Positions 43,750 to 55,893 of a stretch of DNA of 64,000 bases are shown one piece after another. This stretch comes from Corylus avellana (lineage: Eukaryota; Streptophyta; Magnoliopsida; Fagales; Betulaceae), in the NCBI RefSeq assembly GCF_901000735.1, contig NC_081543.1, positions 19,195,970 to 19,259,969 on the forward strand. The letters are read 5' to 3'. Both the position numbers and the translations under genes were made by a program. Under the pieces are notes generated by a model. The model was given only the letters and a program-made list of their open reading frames with translations, had not been told where the DNA came from and made no database searches. Numbering within the stretch: position 1 is the first letter of the stretch; each line of letters starts with the position of its first letter.

Positions 43750-45578
43750 TATAATGCTCCGAGAAATTAACTAATTGGTAATTAACTCCTTAGTATTCCT
43801 CTTGTCTAATTCTCCTAAATATTAAGACCAATGGATCATCTACTCCTCAAAAGATAATAATAAGCACATAAACATATGATATTTCTATCAATATTAATCA
43901 TTACATCCAGAGCATCTACTAAAAATCATCACATTAATTGAAATTATACTGTACATGTCATCACTATAAAAAATGTTTAAACTAAACATTAATACACAAA
44001 CATGTCTTAAAAATCTAAGTTTGCCATATTACTCATATGTACTAATTACCATGAGCAGTGGGCAGAAATCCTACAATAAGTCCTCAAGCATTAACTAGAT
44101 CTCTATCATTACTCTAAACGGTTGCAATTGCCTTGGGGTCCTTCTTGAATCCGACATCCAAAGGTAGTCAACCTACAAAACAACACATGTTTTACAGGTG
44201 AAAAGATACAAGCATAAGTTCACGACCTAGTAAATAAAACAAATAGTGCATAAGTTATTATGTAGTGAACTAAGTTATTTAGCAAAAATTTGTAAATCAT
44301 AAGTAGTAATATAAATGAAGTCATTCATTGAATAAAAAGAGTATTATGGTAATGCATTATATATATAATACATGATATATTAATCAAACATAGTTGCGCC
44401 AATCATGAACAATCATTGGATCCAAGACCCCTATAAACATCATTACTTTTTTACCATATAATCAAACTCATATAGTAAGCCCATAGCCATTATACCGCAA
44501 GTATCGGTGTACTATTTCATACGATGCAAATCATTATATATTTAATTAAACATTTTCCCATTTCCATAAGAAGTAATAGGCTCATATCATACGTTTGCTC
44601 AGTCAGCTAACATATCACACGTTTTTATTGAAAGTAGTCGTAATTATTTACTTACCTCTTCCGCTCACTCAAATCCTCGAACATCTTGAACTCATGCTAC
44701 TATGAAATATATTCTAACGTTACTCACAGCACTTAGAGAACCCATCTCAAACATGTAAAATCATAGTTGAGAATTAAACTTACTAAAACATCATAAAACC
44801 ATAATTATCTATTATGGACACTGTCCGAACGTTTTGGCCCGATGTTGAATGTTCAGTTAGAAAGTGGCAAACATTCGGTGGGTGCTAGAATGCATGTAAG
44901 TTTCCTATTTCTTACCCAAAACATAGCAAATCACATCCTAGGCTCCTAATAGGTTAATAAAAACATAGTAAACTATAACAACATAATAATCTCAGAAAAT
45001 AAGTGTTGGTTTATAATACTTTGAATACCTATTTGTTTTAAAGGAAAAATAAAATAAAATTGTATAAACTTATCATGGCACATTGAAAAATTGTAAAAAA
45101 TATGAAAATCATATGGTCAGAATATAAATAACACGAAAACAAGCTTAGTTTATCAAGGTTTACCTTGAAGATGGCAAGACACCCTCAATAGGACCTTCTC
45201 CTTCTCTCTCTAGAACCTTTCTCTCTCTAGGGTTGGGGTTGATGTGATGTTGGGGTGAGGGATGAAGTCAGACGGTTGTAGCGGTGATATTTATAGGAGG
45301 GTTAGGTGTGGATAATAGGCTAAAATTTCTTTCTGATGGGCTCGAACATTCAATGTACTATGTTTTGAACGTTCAATGTACTATTATACAATGGTTCTAG
45401 GGTTGCATGTCGAACATTCATGTGGTCCATGGTCGAACGTTTGGTGCTAAGGTTTCATCGAACGTTCAGTGGTCCAAGGTCGAACGTTCAGCCCGTATCA
45501 AAAGATTGGATATTTTGGTTGTGTTTCAAAAAAAAAAAAAAAAAAGATTTAAACCATTTTAAAGGCAGAGGTATTATA
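43750..45578 (-). repeat. 3' LTR of a gypsy family G element
   Basis: On the - strand it starts TATAATACCTC (45578) and ends GGAGCATTATA (43750). The end block 'gaaattaactaattggtaattaactcc' equals those at 49225 and 63111. It carries at least eight CGAACGTTC-like motifs, clustered at 45345-45490 and 44826-44880. The LTR end lies 0.93 kb upstream of the RECA1 ATG and faces it. Confidence 0.7.
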
Positions 45579-47480
45579 AAAGCGATTAATACAAATCAAT
45601 ACATTTCTTTTTGTTGTAAATATTCGGACTATCACATTGGTCCACCACATCCATGATTACATTTATACCCATCAAGCTTGGCAACCCTTCTACAAAATTC
45701 ATACTAATCCCAATCCAGATTGGGGCTAGGATTGGTAAGGGTTGTAGGAGACCTGCAGGATGCGGGGTTTATGTTTTGTTCCTCAGGCAGACATCACATT
45801 CCCGAATGAAAGCGCAAACGTCACTTCTAAGACCAGGCCAGTAAAACTCTTCCTTTCTCCATGAAAATTTTTATGTGTTCCCATATGACCTAACAATGGT
45901 GTGCTGTGAAACTATTGTAGGATTTGCTGCTAAAATGGTCCCAATGACCCGAGGTGGATCCTTCCTTTGTAAAAGAGGAGTCCATGCTGAAAACGGTACC
46001 TTATAGGGTCTAACTCACCTTGATGATACTGCTATAGTAAATCATGTCTTTAGGATAACTTTTATTCAATTTTCTACGTTGGGTTGATTGCATTGATGGC
46101 ATGATTGTGTGCTGGGGGTTCTTCTGTGTGTTCTTTGTGAATGATTGCCTACTATGTTGGGAATTCTGATTGACTCTCTATTTGTATTATGGATAAAGCA
46201 TTAGCTGTCTAATTTTCTCTTCTACATTTGTATTCCACTTCAAAGTCAAAACCCAGTAATTTAGAAACCCACTTCTGCTGAGTCAGGGTCATAATCCTCT
46301 ATTCTATGAGGTATTGCAATGCGTGTTGGTCTGCCTTTGCTTTAAACTAATATCCTAGGAGATAGTTCCTCCACTTCTGTAGTGTCAACACTATAGCTAG
46401 TTGCGCCTTTTCATATGTGGAGAGGAGCACGTTTTTCTGTTTGAGTCCGTGATTACAATAGCTAGAGGTTTGCCTCCCTGCATCAAAACATCTCATATTC
46501 TTCCTCTTGAGGCATCACACTCAATTAGGAAAGGTTTAGAGAAATTAGGCAAGCCCAAGACTAAGGGAGTGGTCATAGCTTCTTTGAGTCTATTAAAGGC
46601 AACGGTGGCCCTATCATCTAAACTAAAAGAATCTATTTTAGTAGGGAAGTTAAAGGAGCAACTATTTCCTCACAACCCATAAAAAAATTCCTATAGTAGC
46701 CAAAAAGACCAACCAAAACTCTTAAGTCTAAAGGCTTAAGGGGTTTTTGGGGTGGGCCAATTTGTCATGGCTATGATCTTGGCTAGATTTGCTTTGACCC
46801 CTTCTTCTGAAATTAGGTGTCCTAAATACTCCACTTTTGGTCTCCTAAACAACTTAGCATAGAGCTGGTGCGTTTTTAAGTCTTCCATTATTGCCTTCAA
46901 ATGTTTAAGGTGGTTTGTGAAGTTTTTATTATAGACTAGGATACCATCAAAGAAAACCAGCACAAATTTCCACAAATACAATCTAAACGGATCATTCATA
47001 AGGATTTGGAATGTAGAAGGGGCATTGGTGAGACCAAATGGCATCACTAGAAACTTGTAGTGACCCTCATGTGTCCTAAAGGCTATAATAGTCTTAGGTA
47101 TATGTTTGGGATCCACCCTAATTTGCTGGTATCCTGACCTTATATCTAATTTGGAAAATATCATAGCCCCTTACAATTCATCTAACGATTCGTCAATACT
47201 ACCAATAAGATACTTATCTTTTATTGTCACCTTATTGAGAGTCTTGTAATCCATTCACATACGCTAGTTGCCATCAGCCTTTCTCACCAAAAGGATGGTA
47301 AGGAGTAAGGACTCTGGCTTGGCCTAGCAACACCTAATCTCAGCATGTCCTTTACTTGCCTTTCAATTTCCTTTTTTGGTAGAAAGGGTACTACTGATAG
47401 GGTCTCACACAGGTTGGTTTGGCTCCTTCTAGGAGATTGATTTTGTGATCATAACTCTAAGTAAAGGGCAACACAGTTGA
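45579..47480 (-). pseudogene. Ty3/gypsy pol remnant (RT, RNase H, start of integrase)
   Basis: Read leftward: KEIERQVKDMLRLG (about 47380), then [36 protein letters not shown] and VFFDGILVY in the frame 47164-46736. Next come thumb and RNase H pieces (LQKWRNYLLGY, TLTQQKWVSKLLGFDFEVEY at about 46370-46220) and an integrase zinc-binding stretch with ECDVCLRNKT and PAGLLQPLPI (about 45800-45720). The second catalytic Asp of the FFDD-type motif is Gly. There are several stops and frame changes, and the integrase core is deleted up to the LTR. The element is dead. It belongs to the chromovirus-like gypsy group by overall look, with low certainty. Confidence 0.85.
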
Positions 47481-47489
47481 TACGTCAAA

Positions 47490-49188
47490 GATATTATTGG
47501 AGTTGGTGGATTGTTGGATGCAGGTTGGATGAGTCCTTCGAGTCTCTTGCTGCAACTAGCTACACCTATACTCTTTTACAAGTGTTGTTGGGAATACATA
47601 TGCAAATCAAAATTTTTGTTAAGTTATTAGGTCGTTAGCTTGATTCTTGTTTCTAATAGCTTAGTAGGTTATTGTAGAGAGTTTTAAGATTTGAACTTGT
47701 TTAGCCGTTCTTTTCCATTAGACGTAATCATTTTATTTGAAGGCATCATGTTGGTTAGAGGTGTTAGAAACCCTTTTGTAACCTCAGGACTAGTCGGAGG
47801 AAGGCTCGGGAAGCATTTGGACCAAATACGGTTCTACCTGAGCCTCAATGGCCGAACGCTTGTCCCTAGGGTTGAGCGCTCGACTAGGGTCGTTCAGGGA
47901 AAGGCCCTTTTGGCCAAGCACCCAACGACCGCTGTTTTATATTCTAGGTTTGTCTTGGCTCGAGTTTAGAACACAATGATAGGTTTTTTCTCAGTATTCG
48001 AGGTTATATAGGCTCAAGAGGATTTTATGGAGGAGCCTTATGACCCGAATGAGTACAAGCTCACATGGATGATTGTTGTTACTTTTCTCGCATTGCATGT
48101 CTATTATATATATATCAAACATGCTTATTTACAACTCTCATTAAATACATTTTGCAACTACTGTGAACTCTCTTTTGTGAAAACGTATGTTGATTAACAA
48201 GATAATGATATTGAGACTTGTAAAAGCATGCATGTAAAAGACAGATAAGATTAATTGCATCGTATGACATAGTACACCGGTACGTTCGGGATAACGGTCA
48301 TGAGCTTACTATACAGGTTAACCTCATGGTCAAGTGTGTGTGGGCCTTGGATCCAGTGGTTTTTGTGATCGGTGCAGCCATTGCCTAATGATTGGTCATT
48401 ATAGGACGGACATCATTAGTAGCGTGGGCTACCTAAGGTCAGACTTGATCGGGCTGCTAGTGGTGGATGGTAGCATATAATGGTTGGGGCACCGACATTG
48501 TATTATAGGTTCCTCGGAACAACGCCAACCCTGTTGAGAATGGGTAATATCTCGGGTAGACCATACTGTTGAACTATGACATGATTCTCATATTACAACA
48601 TATACATTATATCTATATTGCATACATGATAAACTGTCACCTCATAATGTTGCATGTGCTTTATAAATAACTGAGCTCACCACTTAATGATAGGTACTTC
48701 ATGTGCATTTATAATCACTAAGTCGTCGAACTTACCCTTGTAATCTTTCCATTTTTTCTCCACATGTACAACTATGTTGTTATAGATAGTTTAACAAAAG
48801 ATGGATACCGTGAAGCATCCAGTTATTGTGGAGGATTCGATCCAGGAGATGCTTGAGGACTTATTGCAAGCTTAGGTGGGTACTCATGATAACTAATACT
48901 TTTGAGTTATGTTATAGGCTTAAGAGCTTTGACACATGCTTGCATATTAAGGTATAGAATGGATCCCTTGTAAAGATGATATATATAGCGTGATTTCAGC
49001 CACTTTGATGATCCTTGGTAGATGCTCTGGTTTTATTGACTAATGTTTATAGAATTTTAATGTTTTCCGTTGCTTGGTATCCCCTCTTTTCGAGGAGTAG
49101 AGATCCCTGAGACTTGTTCCTCGGAAAATAAGGCTCGGAGACAAACCGTAGAGTTAATTACCAGTTAATTAATTTTTGGGGCGTTACA
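47490..49188 (+). repeat. Gypsy family G LTR, opposite orientation
   Basis: It ends ...GGGGCGTTACA at 49188. Its 48200-48560 block ('catcgtatgacatagtacaccgg', 'aatatctcgggtagaccata') matches 62080-62400 and, inverted, 1670-1870. The left border with the pol remnant is not sharp (about 47490). It holds the motifs GCCGAACGCTTG and GAGCGCTCGACTAGG near 47850-47875. Confidence 0.65.
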
Positions 49189-49224
49189 ATTTTTCTTGTC
49201 CTTATGTGTTCCCTTGTGCCCATT

Positions 49225-49905
49225 TGTAACGCCCCGTGGAAATCAATTAACTAGTAACTAACTCCATGGTTCGTCTCCCAACCCTATTCCTCACGTTACA
49301 AGACTCAGGGATCTTAACCTCTCATAAACGAGAGAATACAATGGAAGACTTTAAACTACAGGAATAGAAAGTAATAACGAAATACCACAATGTAATCACC
49401 AGAATAACGATAAAGCATCATGATATAAATAGGTCATCAATGTACGGGTTATAGACCGATCATCATAAAATTACATCCCAAAATATTTATGTCTAAAATT
49501 AAGATACTAAGATTAACGCCTAATTTTGAGTAACACCAGGGAGATAAGAATCTCCATCATGTCTACCTGTGTGGTTCCTCCATCATCCCACATGGACTTC
49601 AGTCACACCGGATCCATGTCTTCAAAAACGACTCTAATAAAGTCTTGAGCAATCACCCAAGTCCAGTCTATAGGCATCCTCCTCTATGCTAGCTAAACCG
49701 CACAATNNNNNNNNNNNNNNNNNNNNNNNNNNNNNNNNNNNNNNNNNNNNNNNNNNNNNNNNNNNNNNNNNNNNNNNNNNNNNNNNNNNNNNNNNNNNNN
49801 NNNNNNAATAAATGGCGAGCAATATGTGAGTTAAAACTCACCTGGGTCGTATAGATCTCCGAGTATCTCTCCAAACATTCCGGGTTCTCCAAATCAATGA
49901 AAAAC
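49225..49905 (-). repeat. Gypsy family G LTR containing the assembly gap
   Basis: It opens TGTAACGCCCCGTGG at 49225, facing the LTR that ends at 49188, with a 36 bp spacer. 49560-49680 matches the inverse of 62640-62760, and 49810-49900 matches the inverse of 61815-61905. The block in between is missing from the assembly. Confidence 0.7.
49707..49806. other. Assembly gap (100 N)
   Basis: Exactly 100 N, the usual placeholder for unknown length. ORFs running through it are artefacts. Confidence 1.
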
Positions 49906-52900
49906 CTTCAATAATTTTAACTAATTTTAACAACTATTGCAGGCCAGTTAAAGTAGTTGGCATTCAAACTAATAAATAACAAAATTTAATTAAAATAAAA
50001 AAAATATAGATAATTTGTTATTTGATAACTTCTAAAAATTAGCTCATTAAATTTAATAAAGTGACTTTTTCAAGAGAATATTTGTACGCAAATTGTCATC
50101 ACACAAGTCCATCTTCCTCTATAACCAAATTCAGTGCATTATAGTAATAAACCATAGGGACAAGCAGTCTGAAAGGGGTAAGCAATCCAGTAACAAATTG
50201 GCAAACCAATAGAAGTTCTGCATTTATCAATTTGTAAAAAGAAAAATAAGACATGACCACAATTTTTCATTTACCATAATGCAGCTAGATGGCTGAAAAA
50301 CAAATTCCAAACCATAGTTCAGATTCCACATAATTGTTGCAAATATACTTAGTATTTTTCATACTGAAAAATTAACCCACTCCCATAAGACCTACAATGT
50401 GCTAAGACCTTGTAAAAATCAAACAAAACAACCGAGAAAATTGTAAAAAAAAAACAAATTATCTCAAGAAATATACTATTTCTTCCTATACAACCAAATT
50501 AAAAAGCACTCAAGAACTGGAAGAGAGGGAAAATGCGAACCATGTAGCGGGTGAAAGGAAAACCAGTGTGGAGGAAGAAAGCTCGAGACAAGGTAAGGAT
50601 TTTTTACCCTTTAATTGTTCTAATTTGAGATGTAAATTTAGAGTTTATATGGAGATTTACAATGTAGTTTAAATTGAGTTGAGTTATAAAGGTTTGGGGG
50701 TTATGTTTGCTGTTGGACGATTATTATTGGTATCAACGAGGTGTTTAAGAAAATGTTACATTTTTTCTCCATAGTTCACGCTTTTTCTTGCTTAATATTT
50801 CAATTTTTGGCCTCTGTTTTTGAGTAATTTATTGTCTTGTTGATTTTGGTCTTTGGGTTTTTGATTCCCTTGATTAGTTTTTTAGAGTTTATGGTGGAAT
50901 TTTTTGCAATTCCATACTTTGTGGAGTTGTTAATTACAACTCTTTCCCCACAGTTATCCCTTGTTTAGCTCAAGCTTAGTGAGAAAGAGATTAGCCGATA
51001 GAGGAGAAGAACAATTAGATATGATTTAGTTAGAATGATTCGTTTTGTGTTATATAATGTTAAGTATAAAACATATGTGAAACTTTTTTTATTCTCCAGA
51101 GTTCAAGTTTCATCTTTTTGTATTTCAATTTTGTTTTGGGTTTGATTTGTTGGGTATGCAAATAAGGTTTTGAACATCACAAATCGTTGGTTCTGTTTTT
51201 ATTTATTTATTTCTATTTTCTTTGGCACAATGTGTTTTGATTTTGGTATGTAAGATTGGATCTTTTAGCAATTTGGTTGTAATTGGTGTGATTTGTTGTA
51301 AATTTATCTGAAAGAAATGTTTTTGTTGATCTGGGTCTCGTGAGGACATCATTTTCAGACTTGTTCTGCTCATGTAATTATGTTTTTCTGATGCATGTTA
51401 TGAGGGATGGAGGTTTTCAATCTAAATGAATTGGTGTATGCTTCTTTTGTTTTTATTGGCAATTCCACTATTAACATTGTTTTGTTGGGGATTTTGAGTT
51501 TTTCATATGGGTCCTTGTTTCTGTTGTTAATAATTGATTTCTATGTCAACACAAGACACATCAACTTTGTTTGTTAACCCCCTCCCCTTTCCCCCGGTCA
51601 TGATTTATGTGAAAAAGAATGAGAATAATGTTTGGTAAGGAAAAGTGAAAATGTGATATTGAAAAGTGGAAAAGTTTTGTTTTGTAGTAATTTTTTAATT
51701 TGAAAAGTAGTAAAAAGTGAATGTTGTGATATAAAAAGTGAAAAAAAGTGAGAATGTTTTGATGTTGATTTTTTTGAAAAAAGGAAGTGAGTAGTATTGA
51801 GGGGGGGGGGGGAGAAATTGTTTAACAAACATAGCCGTCATTTTATAGCCTTCTTATTTGACTTGGATATGTTTGACGCCATATATGATTTAGTTTTGGT
51901 TTATGTCATGGTGATGGTACACTATCATGGAGTTTTTGAGCCTATTAATATAACCAACAATGTACTTATCAAAATATATATATATATAAATAATATAACC
52001 AACGATGCACTAGGCAGGTTTAAAAGAATGTAATGTTCATAGACATTTTGCATTGCAATGGCATGTACTTTATTATCTTTCTTAAGCACTCCTGTTAAGT
52101 AACTCATTTCTTAATTATATTGTCATAGCACATTGACTTGTGTGTGGCTTGATAAATGCAATTTGTTCAATTTGTTTCTATTTGTAAGTGAATTTCTTCA
52201 TGAATTGTTGGAATGTTAACTTATTAGCTTCCATTTTCCTTGCTAGGCTTGATTCTTTCCCACATTGGTTTGATATCTTAGTTGTAGATGAGTTGTCCTC
52301 ATGGTCCATGTGAGCTATGGTATTTTGATATGGACTGATTTTGATTTAGAAAATCGAATATTTTCTGTCCTTGTTGAAATTTTAATGTAAGTATTAAAAC
52401 AATATCAATCATAAAAAATCATTTGTGTTAAATATTCGCTCTTACTCAGTTGGGTTTCATTATTATTAATTTCTCTTATAATTATTTGTTAGTTGTTGAG
52501 TTCAAATTGTGTCTGTACTATTTGGATTTTGATTTTTGGTTGTTTCCTACCATTAGATTATCTTTAGCAATTCTCATGTATAATAATAATTTTTTAGTCT
52601 CCTTATCATAAATAAATGTATTATTTATATGTTTTATTCTACTCTTTTTTTTTTTTTCCTGGGTTCACATAAAATTTTAAAGTCTCCAATCATTATCGGC
52701 CATATCATCTCCATTGGCTTTGTTACCTTTTAAGGTAAATTTACTTAAAACCTCTTTTATAATTAGTAATCCTTGTTTTTGCCATTTTAGTTTGAACTTG
52801 AATTTTCTACAAATCATTTTATCTATGCTATGATCTCTGTTTGATTTTCTTTTTCTTTTTCTTTCTCTTTAGTGTGAAATGTAAATCTATAATCGTTTTG

Positions 52901-53098
52901 GTAGTCTTGAGCGACAAAGGAGAGCGACTTGCCTATGAGCCCTCAATTGGAGCAGATCCACAGTGAAATTTGCAATAATTTGTGAGCCCTAATGTATGTT
53001 GCAAATTTATTTCTCTCTCACATGTGATTATTGTAATGTGATTGTGAATCTTAGGATCTAGCTTGAATTGAAAGCGTAGGCTTGATTATTGTTTTGAT
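49906..53098. other. Unassigned intergenic region
   Basis: About 3.2 kb of AT-rich DNA without a convincing ORF. 51600-51790 is rich in 'gtgaaaa' words (aaaagtgaaaatgtg, aaaagtggaaaagtt, aaaaagtgaaaaaaagtg), like a decayed satellite or MITE, and ends in a run of 12 G at 51802. A possible non-coding exon with a 'caag/gtaagg' donor lies near 50585, without support. Nothing else recognised. Confidence 0.4.
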
Positions 53099-53531
53099 TA
53101 AGAGCATGTTTGGCTCTGCGGTTGTAGAGCCAAAACGAGCTTTTGAGGCCTAAGAAGCCCGTTTCAGGAAAAAAAACGGTTATTTGGTAAAATATTGACC
53201 CAGCACTTTTGAGAATAGAAACGCTCAAAACCACGTTTAGGCCGAAGCTCGAAAATGAGGCTTTGGTGAAACGGACTTCTGGAAAGAAAGGCGCGCCGCA
53301 GTTTACACTCAATGAAATTTATGAACCGACAAAAATACCCATACCAATTTCAACAAATGACAACCATACCCATATATAAGCATCACCTTGAACTAAATGT
53401 ATCATTCTGCCGTAGTTAAGAGCCGCTACGAGGAGAGAGGATCAAGTAGAAGTTCATCTCGTTCCAGTGAGTTCGTTTGATTTTTGATTATTTTCATCTC
53501 TTTTGTTCCAATCTTGATATATATAAAAGAA

Positions 53532-53845
53532 GTTTGCAAGATGTAAATTGAAAAAACTAAACATAAGAGAGAGACCTACAGAGAAGAGTATTAGAACAAA
53601 TAAAGAGAAGAAAAAATACAGAGGATAAAAGGGAAAAGAAGATAAAGAAGATGGCTTTGGGCAGTGTTAAGGTAGTTCGCAAGATGTAGGATGAAAGAAC
53701 TAAACATAAGAGAGAGACCTGTAGCAAAGAGTATTAGAAAAAATAAAGAGAATAAAAAATAAGAGAGGGACCTGCAGAGAAGAAAAAATACAAAGGGTAA
53801 AAGGGAAAAGAAGATAAAGAAGATGGCTTTGGGGTGTTAAGGTAA
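53532..53845 (+). repeat. Tandem duplication in the Harbinger leader
   Basis: Two units (53532-53674 and 53675-about 53845) share 'gcaagatgta', 'actaaacataagagagagac', 'agtattagaa.aaataaagag' and 'gataaagaagatggctttgg'. The second has an extra partial repeat of the purine-rich middle. Confidence 0.85.
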
Positions 53846-53922
53846 TAATTGTTGGGAACAAAAGCACCAAAAGCACATCTAGTTTCAGTAGGAAAGAGAG
53901 GGCTAGATCTAAGAGGTGCTAG

Positions 53923-54153
53923 TGGTATTCTTACCTAGGAACTAGGGCCGTAACTTATTATGGTGCAGCCCATACCATCCTAGCTTCCCATACCATTTTG
54001 ATCGCTAATATGACTAGTGCCCACACAGCCTATGTCTTTGCTTCTTATTCCTTTGTTGCCCCTATCCCACCCGCTTATAGCTTAGATTCTGCTGACTCAG
54101 ATGCTGGTGTAAGGCTGATTAGTGAGTTCTTAAAAACTTCATACAATGAATGA
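53923..54153 (+). other. Open frame without ATG start in the Harbinger element
   Basis: A 76-codon frame between a TAG (53920-53922) and TGA (54151-54153) reads, in part, VTYYGAAHTILASHTILIAN, AYVFASYSFVAPIPPAYSLD and SDAGVRLISEFLKTSYNE. The composition is protein-like and not low-complexity. No family recognised. It might be a captured host exon or simply chance. Confidence 0.3.
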
Positions 54154-54634
54154 TCAGCCATTCAATTTTTTCAGTTGGGCAAAGAGAACAAGTGAGCAGT
54201 AAGCACGCATGGTGTAGCTGGTCTTGGGCAATGTGTGGTATCTGCATTGTGAAGAGCTCCCACGTGGGGTAGATACGAATTTGTCATTTTTTCATTCAAC
54301 TTTTTCTTTTCTTTTCTTTTTTTTTTCTTTTTTCTTTTTTTTTACTTTACTGTGGATTTTTATACCATTGTTGACTCTTTTGATCTATACTTTTTTAATT
54401 GAGTTCTCCAAAAAGTAATATTAGTTAATAATAGTAGTTACTTGTTTTGAGATAATATTGCTTATTGTTGCCCTTTTGTTTGTGGACATGCATGTTTTTC
54501 ATGTCAATATGTTTTTTTTTTTTTTTTGTTGCATTTTATCAAAGCCAGCACTTAAAAAAAATTATTAATTTTTAATAGTGTTTAACATACTTTTTCATTT
54601 ATAATTTTATCAACTTATTTATTGTGTGACAAAC

Positions 54635-55682
54635 ATGAGTAAAAAAGGTCAAAGCAACATTGCTGCTGTTACTGCAGATACTCATATAAAGAAAGTAGTT
54701 TGGACTGAAAAAATCTAGAAGATTATCTTGATATATGTATTACTGAGATTTATGCTGGCAACCGCCCAGGAACACATTTCAATAAGACAGGATGAAAAAA
54801 TGTGATAAATAAATTTAATGAAAAAACTGGAAAACAATATTGTTATAAACAACTAAAGTACAAGTGGGATAGTTTGAAAAAAGAGTGGAACATTTGAAAG
54901 AGATTGATAGGCAAGGAAACTGGCCCTGGATGCGATCCGGTGAAAAAGACAATTGATGCACCTGATGATTGGTGGGAAAAAAAATTGCAGGTATTATATT
55001 TTTACTTAGTTGTTTTTGTTTTTATAAAATGACTTTTATTGATTTTTACATATACCTAACTACATGAAGTTCCAGAAGCAACCAAGTTTTGTACGGCAAG
55101 CTTGGCTTATGCTATAAAGGTGGAAATATTGTTTGGAGATATAACTACCACCGGGGAGGGATCTTGGGCACCATCCGTAGGGTTGGTTCCTAATGATATT
55201 GGTGTCGTAGATGGTGAAGATGTCAACTTTGATGAAGATGGCAATGTTCTAGTAGGTGAAGATGTTTTGGATGATGAACCAAATCTAAATACACATGGCA
55301 TTGATGATATTCCTGCTGATTGAGATACGCGGGATAAAGGAAATAAGAAGTTGGGTTTTATGGTTCAATGTAAGAAAAAAAAAAAGAAAGGAGTTCAAAT
55401 CGTTAGTCAACATTTGAGTCGTATTTGTGATGTAATAGAAAGTAAGAATACAGTGACATCTAAGAGCTACGATAAACCTGGATGTAATATTGAAGAGGTT
55501 ATGGATGTTGTTCGGGGGATTGCTGAAAAATAAAATGATATTGACATCCTTAAGTTTGCAGCAGAGATATTTCTTAAGAGATCACATAGAGCAATGTTTA
55601 TGACTATTAAAGAGTCATGGTTGCAGATTGACTTTATCAAGCGAATGAGAAATAGCAAAATTAATCGTCGTAGCATGGAATA
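54635..55682 (+). pseudogene. Harbinger accessory gene: Myb/SANT-like DNA-binding protein
   Basis: PIF/Harbinger elements need a Myb/SANT-like protein that binds the transposon and brings the transposase to the nucleus (family knowledge). ATG 54635 starts MSKKGQSNIAAVTADTHIKK, then VVWTEK. After a 1-nt frameshift near 54712 come DYLDICITEIYAGNRPGTHF, YKQLKYKWDSLKKEW and DAPDDWWEKKLQ (trihelix/SANT pattern of spaced Trp). An intron about 54991-55070 follows. The second exon has VPEATKFCTASLAYAIKVEI, an acidic part and QIDFIKRMRNSKINRRSME. Breaks: TGA at codons in GW (about 54792) and NIW (about 54895), TGA at 55321-55323 and TAA at 55531-55533. Not functional as read. Confidence 0.8.
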
Positions 55683-55893
55683 ATGTTGTTATTCTTTAAT
55701 GTTGGTTTGTTATGAACTATTTGAAAAGTTTTAAGGATCTATTTGAATGTTATTTTTTTATATGTGTTGATTTGTGTACTAAGGTGAGTATATTATAATA
55801 TTTCATAACTACGTAGATATCACTTTTTCTTATTTTTATGGGTGCTTATATATTTATTTTGTGTTTATTTCTTTATTTGTTTTCCTTACTGAT

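Noticed and set aside
49634..49892. ORFs through the N gap
   Set aside because: They contain only placeholder bases.
50500..53000. Possible spliced non-coding transcript with a donor near 50585
   Set aside because: Only a single donor-like site; nothing to support exons.
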